This document shows positions 6,697-9,721 of a stretch of 9,721 nt of DNA, one piece after another. A program made the translations under genes and the position numbers. This DNA comes from an uncultured Bacteroides sp. GTDB taxonomy: Bacteria; Bacteroidota; Bacteroidia; Bacteroidales; Bacteroidaceae. Under the pieces are notes generated by a model that worked only from the letters and a program-made list of their open reading frames with translations, searched no databases and was not told where the DNA came from. The stretch covers positions 1 to 9,721 of the forward strand of contig USPQ01000103.1 in NCBI GenBank assembly GCA_900556625.1, in the 5' to 3' direction. Position 1 is the stretch's first letter. Each line of letters begins with the position of its first letter.

Positions 6697-6743
6697 GGAT
6701 AAGATGAATGGTGCAAATCATTCGCTTGTCCGGCACTTTTTTT
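6692..6743 (+). terminator. Strong rho-independent terminator upstream of the MATE gene
   Basis: GTGCTGGATAAG (6692-6703) pairs with CTTGTCCGGCAC (6725-6736), 12 pairs including two GU. An inner stem GAATG/CATTC (6706-6710 with 6719-6723) lies above a small internal loop, capped by an eight-base loop. Seven T residues follow (6737-6743). It is 140 bases after the radical SAM-HAD stop codon and 45 bases before the MATE start. It ends the short leader and would also stop read-through from the upstream operon. Confidence 0.92.
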
Positions 6744-6788
6744 ATGTTGTAACAAAATAAGATAAAGAGGAAAAGTATCGAAGAAACT

Positions 6789-8153
6789 ATGAAAGAGTTA
6801 GATTTGACACAAGGAAGCGTACCGAAGGTATTGTTGCAGTTTGCAGTACCTTTTCTGATTGCCAATGTGCTCCAGGCACTTTATGGCGGGGCTGACCTTT
6901 TCGTTGTCGGACAATATGATGATTCGGCAAGTGTGGCAGCCGTAGCTATTGGTAGTCAGGTGATGCAGACAATAACAGGTATTATTCTGGGTATTACTAC
7001 CGGGACAACAGTGCTGATTGCTATTGCTACCGGAGCTAAAGACAATCGAAAAGTAGCTTTTACTATCGGGTCTTCCGTATGGTTGTTTTCAATAACCGGC
7101 GTAGTGCTAACTTTGGTCATGGTGCTTTTTCATAGTCGGATAGCAGAACTGATGCATACTCCCGTCGAAGCGATGGCCGATACGAAAAGCTATATTTTGG
7201 TATGCTCTCTGGGTATTCTGTTTATAGTAGGATATAATGTTGTATGTGGTATTTTGCGTGGATTGGGTGATTCTAAAACACCGCTTTATTTTGTCGGACT
7301 GGCATGTGTGATAAATATAGTGCTTGATTTTATATTGGTCGGTTATTTCCATTGGGGGGCTACGGGAGCGGCTATTGCTACTGTAACCGCACAAGGCGTC
7401 AGTTTTGGGATAGCACTTTGGTTCTTATACCGGCACGGATTCCATTTTGATTTTTCACGGAAAGATATTCGATTGAACCGGAATCTGTCTAAAAAGATCT
7501 TGGTGTTGGGAGCACCTATTGCTTTGCAGGATGCTTTAATCAATGTTTCTTTTCTGATTATCACTGTCATTGTCAATCAGATGGGAGTCATTGCATCTGC
7601 TTCCCTGGGTGTTGTTGAGAAAATCATTGTGTTTGCTATGCTGCCTCCGATGGCTATATCATCGGCTGTGGCAACCATGACTGCACAGAACTATGGAGCG
7701 GGACTTGTCAAGAGAATGAATAAATGTCTGGCTTCGGGGATTGGGATTGCTCTTGTTTTCGGTGTGTCGGTTTGCGTGTATTCGCAATTCCTGCCGGAGA
7801 CTCTTACTGCTTTCTTTACGAAAGATGCTGCTGTGGTGGCAATGGCGGCTGATTATTTACGGGGCTATAGTATCGACTGTATTATAGTTAGTTTCGTGTT
7901 CTGCATTAATTCTTATTTCAGCGGACAAGGAAACTCGTTATTCCCGATGATTCACAGTCTGATAGCCACTTTCCTGTTTCGTATACCGTTGTCATACTGG
8001 TTCAGCCAGATAGATAGCTCGTCGCTGTTTATCATGGGATTTGCTCCACCCATTTCAACTGTCGTTTCATTATTGATCTGTATCTGGTATTTACGATATA
8101 CCCAAAGGAAATTATATTTGAGAGGCACAATGATGCCTGCTATGTCGAATTAG
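6789..8153 (+). CDS. MATE-family multidrug/toxin efflux transporter
   Basis: A 454-residue polytopic inner-membrane protein with about 12 hydrophobic segments, the usual MATE size. Marks are the opening LTQGSVPKVLLQFAVPFLIANVLQALYG, the paired repeat PVEAMADTKSYILVCSLGILFIVGYN, LRGLGDSKTPLYF, and in the second half GAPIALQDALINVSF and ATMTAQNYGAG. These resemble the DinF/MepA-like branch. MATE proteins export cationic drugs, metabolites or other organic compounds using sodium or proton gradients; the substrate cannot be read here. The ATG at 6789 begins a typical MATE N-terminus; AGAGG at 6766-6770 is rather distant (18 bases), with GAAGAA closer. Its own promoter is not seen downstream of the terminator at 6692-6743, so expression may depend on read-through of that element. 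An AraC regulator follows 19 bases later and is probably co-transcribed. Confidence 0.93.
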   Translation: MKELDLTQGSVPKVLLQFAVPFLIANVLQALYGGADLFVVGQYDDSASVAAVAIGSQVMQTITGIILGITTGTTVLIAIATGAKDNRKVAFTIGSSVWLFSITGVVLTLVMVLFHSRIAELMHTPVEAMADTKSYILVCSLGILFIVGYNVVCGILRGLGDSKTPLYFVGLACVINIVLDFILVGYFHWGATGAAIATVTAQGVSFGIALWFLYRHGFHFDFSRKDIRLNRNLSKKILVLGAPIALQDALINVSFLIITVIVNQMGVIASASLGVVEKIIVFAMLPPMAISSAVATMTAQNYGAGLVKRMNKCLASGIGIALVFGVSVCVYSQFLPETLTAFFTKDAAVVAMAADYLRGYSIDCIIVSFVFCINSYFSGQGNSLFPMIHSLIATFLFRIPLSYWFSQIDSSSLFIMGFAPPISTVVSLLICIWYLRYTQRKLYLRGTMMPAMSN

Positions 8154-8172
8154 GTGTTTTTAGGTGACTAAA

Positions 8173-9051
8173 ATGAAAAACTCAATACCTCGATATACTT
8201 TTTATAAGCATAAGTATGGGAGTGAACTTTTGGTTGATGTAGTAGAACTGAAGTATGTGAAGAAGTTCCTGGCTAAAAGTACTGTCCACACTCTAAACTA
8301 TTATGATATTACTTTCATAACAGAAGGTAAGGGAGCTTTTGCTGTCGATAACCAAACCTATGAAGCAATTCCATGTGACGTCCTTTTCTCTAAACCGGGG
8401 GAAATCCGGAACTGGGATACTCATCATATCATCAATGGGTATGCTCTGATTTTCGAAGAAGAGTTTTTGTCTTCCCTCTTTAAAGATTCTTTGTTTGTAC
8501 GGCATCTTTCGTTTTTTCAGATAGAAAATTTTTCATCGCGACTACATTTGTCTGATGAGCTTTGTACACGCATACTTGAAACCTTACATGATATAAAGAT
8601 AGAGATTGATTCGTATCAACAGGGCGATGTACACGTTTTGAGAGCATTGCTTTATGAAGTCCTGATGTTGCTGGACCGTGCTTACCTTAAAATGACTTCG
8701 ATAGAGGAGGGCAGAAGTAGGGAAGTTTTCAATAATCATGTAAGTAAATTCATGAATTTGGTTGCTACACATGCAAAAGAGCAACATTCGGTTCAATATT
8801 ATGCGGATAAGCTCTGCATTACTCCTAATTATCTGAATGAGATGATAACCTCGACCATGGGGTTCAGCGCAAAACAATATATTCAGGGCAAGGTGATGGA
8901 AGAGGCCAAGAGGCTGCTTGTTTATACGGACTTTCCTATAGCTGATATTGCATTTGAACTCTGTTTTTCAACGGTTTCTTATTTTATCCGTAGCTTCCGG
9001 CAGCATACGGGAGAAACTCCGTTACTGTATCGTAAGGCGCACAAACCGTAA
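8173..9051 (+). CDS. AraC-family transcriptional regulator
   Basis: A 292-residue regulator. Residues up to about 150 form a cupin-like sensor domain (YYDITFITEGKGAFAVDNQTY, SKPGEIRNWDTH). The C-terminal 100 residues hold the double helix-turn-helix of AraC proteins: SVQYYADKLCITPNYLNEMITSTMG for the first, and IADIAFELCFSTVSYFIRSFRQHTGETPLLYR for the second, the best conserved part. The ATG at 8173 has TAGGTG 6 bases upstream; a GTG at 8164 adds three residues and is less likely. It starts 19 bases after the MATE stop, so it probably controls that transporter or the pair itself. The effector is unknown. Confidence 0.92.
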   Translation: MKNSIPRYTFYKHKYGSELLVDVVELKYVKKFLAKSTVHTLNYYDITFITEGKGAFAVDNQTYEAIPCDVLFSKPGEIRNWDTHHIINGYALIFEEEFLSSLFKDSLFVRHLSFFQIENFSSRLHLSDELCTRILETLHDIKIEIDSYQQGDVHVLRALLYEVLMLLDRAYLKMTSIEEGRSREVFNNHVSKFMNLVATHAKEQHSVQYYADKLCITPNYLNEMITSTMGFSAKQYIQGKVMEEAKRLLVYTDFPIADIAFELCFSTVSYFIRSFRQHTGETPLLYRKAHKP

Positions 9052-9082
9052 AAAGTGCTATTTCTACCTTTCTTTTTATTGC

Positions 9083-9111
9083 ATTGTTTTTCTGGCATTT
9101 CTCTACTTTCG
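9083..9111 (+). promoter_or_regulatory. Possible promoter for the PNPOx-like gene
   Basis: TACTTTCG (9104-9111) fits TAnnTTTG with one mismatch. The best upstream element is ATTG (9083-9086), 17 bases away, shorter than usual. It lies in the 93-base gap after the AraC gene, where no terminator hairpin is visible, so co-transcription with the AraC gene remains possible. Confidence 0.3.
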
Positions 9112-9144
9112 CATCAGATAATAAACCAATAATAAAAAAGTAAA

Positions 9145-9567
9145 ATGATGAGAGACGCGGAAAAAACAGTAGGCAACATGATTGATAAGCTGAAAACAGC
9201 TTTTATCGGTTCGATAGACAGTGAAGGATTTCCTACCATCAAAGCGATGCTGCAACCCAGAAAAAGAGAGGGGATAAAAACGATTTATCTGACAACAAAT
9301 ACTTCGTCCATGCGTGTGGCGCAATACCGGGAGAACAACCATGCATGTATCTACTTTTGTGATACGAGATTCTTTAGAGGGGTTATGCTACGCGGTATGA
9401 TGGAGGTCTTGACGGATAGTGCCAGTAAAGAGATGATCTGGCAGGAGGGAGATACCATGTATTATCCGGAGGGAGTGACGGACTCTGATTACTGTGTATT
9501 GAAGTTTACTGCTGTTTCAGGACGTTTCTATAGTAATTTTAAATCGGAAGATTTTGTGGTCGGATAA
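9145..9567 (+). CDS. Pyridoxamine 5'-phosphate oxidase-like FMN split-barrel protein
   Basis: A 140-residue cytoplasmic protein of the PNPOx-like split-barrel family, related to general stress protein 26. Supporting segments are IGSIDSEGFPTIKAML at the N-terminus, IYLTTNTSSMRVAQYRENNHACIYF in the middle, where FMN phosphate is usually bound, and RGVMLRGMMEVL. The C-terminus VLKFTAVSGRFYSNFKSEDF is typical of the family. Such proteins usually bind FMN and act as small flavin reductases; the name does not imply vitamin B6 synthesis. Two adjacent ATG codons (9145, 9148) could each start it; they differ by one Met. It follows the AraC gene by 93 bases. Whether it belongs with the MATE/AraC pair is not certain. 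Confidence 0.85.
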   Translation: MMRDAEKTVGNMIDKLKTAFIGSIDSEGFPTIKAMLQPRKREGIKTIYLTTNTSSMRVAQYRENNHACIYFCDTRFFRGVMLRGMMEVLTDSASKEMIWQEGDTMYYPEGVTDSDYCVLKFTAVSGRFYSNFKSEDFVVG

Positions 9568-9721
9568 TGTGTAAGTGCCCTCTTGTTATAGTAGTTCCGA
9601 AATGTTCAGAGTTGTTTTAGCTGTTTTACTTGCCGATGCAGCATATTTACATCACTGATTATCAGCGACCATTCATTTTAATCGGTACAACCTCTGTTTT
9701 GACAAATACACAGAATGTAGG
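9568..9721. other. Downstream non-coding end of window, no supported gene
   Basis: This 154-base stretch has no credible + strand reading frame and no clear terminator. A short perfect inverted repeat (CTGAT-T-ATCAG, 9655-9665) is the only structure seen. On the - strand, two frames are open from the right edge for 15-19 codons, ending at 9662 and 9673. A gene ending here from the other side is possible but too short to judge. Confidence 0.4.

Larger units (their letters stand above)
6636..6743 (+). ncRNA. Candidate structured leader RNA or small RNA ahead of the MATE gene
   Basis: From the predicted start near 6635 to the end of the terminator T tract the transcript would be about 108 bases. 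It can form a small hairpin (CCTC 6660-6663 with GAGG 6668-6671, ATCG loop), an 11-pair AU-rich hairpin (6671-6681 with 6686-6696), and the long terminator hairpin starting at 6692. The last two share bases 6692-6696, so they exclude each other in part, as in attenuators. I could not match it to TPP, FMN, preQ1, purine, tetrahydrofolate, guanidine-I or cobalamin riboswitch consensus from memory. It could equally be a free small RNA. The 5' end is inferred only from the promoter. Confidence 0.4.

Noticed and set aside
8151..8166. TAGGTG occurring twice, 10 bases apart, between the MATE and AraC genes
   Set aside because: The first copy is the MATE stop codon context and the second is simply the AraC ribosome-binding site. 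Six bases repeated once is not evidence of an operator.
9662..9721. Possible C-terminal end of a - strand gene entering from the right edge
   Set aside because: Only 15-19 codons are open, in two competing frames, so it cannot be told from chance.

Overview
The window looks like a chromosomal segment from the genus Bacteroides or a close relative in Bacteroidales. The grounds are moderate GC content, weak or absent Shine-Dalgarno sites, promoter-like TTTG / TAnnTTTG pairs of the Bacteroides type, and an OmpA-family C-terminus of Bacteroides style. Nothing suggests a phage, insertion sequence or CRISPR array. All genes lie on the + strand.

Region 1 (1-626) holds the 3' end of an OmpA-family outer-membrane protein gene, closed by a hairpin terminator. 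Region 2 (680-6551) is the main item: a promoter followed by five tightly packed genes whose products match the families named after Salmonella loci STM4015, STM4014, STM4013, STM4012 and STM4011, in that order. They encode a WGR-domain/leucine-rich-repeat protein, an ATP-grasp ligase-like protein, a cytoplasmic alkaline-phosphatase-superfamily hydrolase, a HemW-like radical SAM protein, and a second radical SAM protein fused to a HAD phosphatase. To my knowledge the biochemical function of this cassette is not established. The parts together suggest a cytoplasmic modification pathway: ATP-dependent ligation, two radical SAM reactions and two phosphate-ester-processing domains around an LRR scaffold or substrate. 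That is inference. Features specific to this copy are the N-terminal WGR fusion and the C-terminal HAD fusion.

Region 3 (6552-6788) is a 237-base gap with a Bacteroides-type promoter, a short leader RNA with two mutually exclusive hairpins, and a strong rho-independent terminator placed before the next gene. This is the layout of an attenuator or riboswitch-like element, or of a small RNA gene. Region 4 (6789-9567) holds a MATE-family efflux transporter, an AraC-family regulator 19 bases behind it, and a small FMN split-barrel (PNPOx-like) protein. The last 154 bases (9568-9721) hold no gene I can support.
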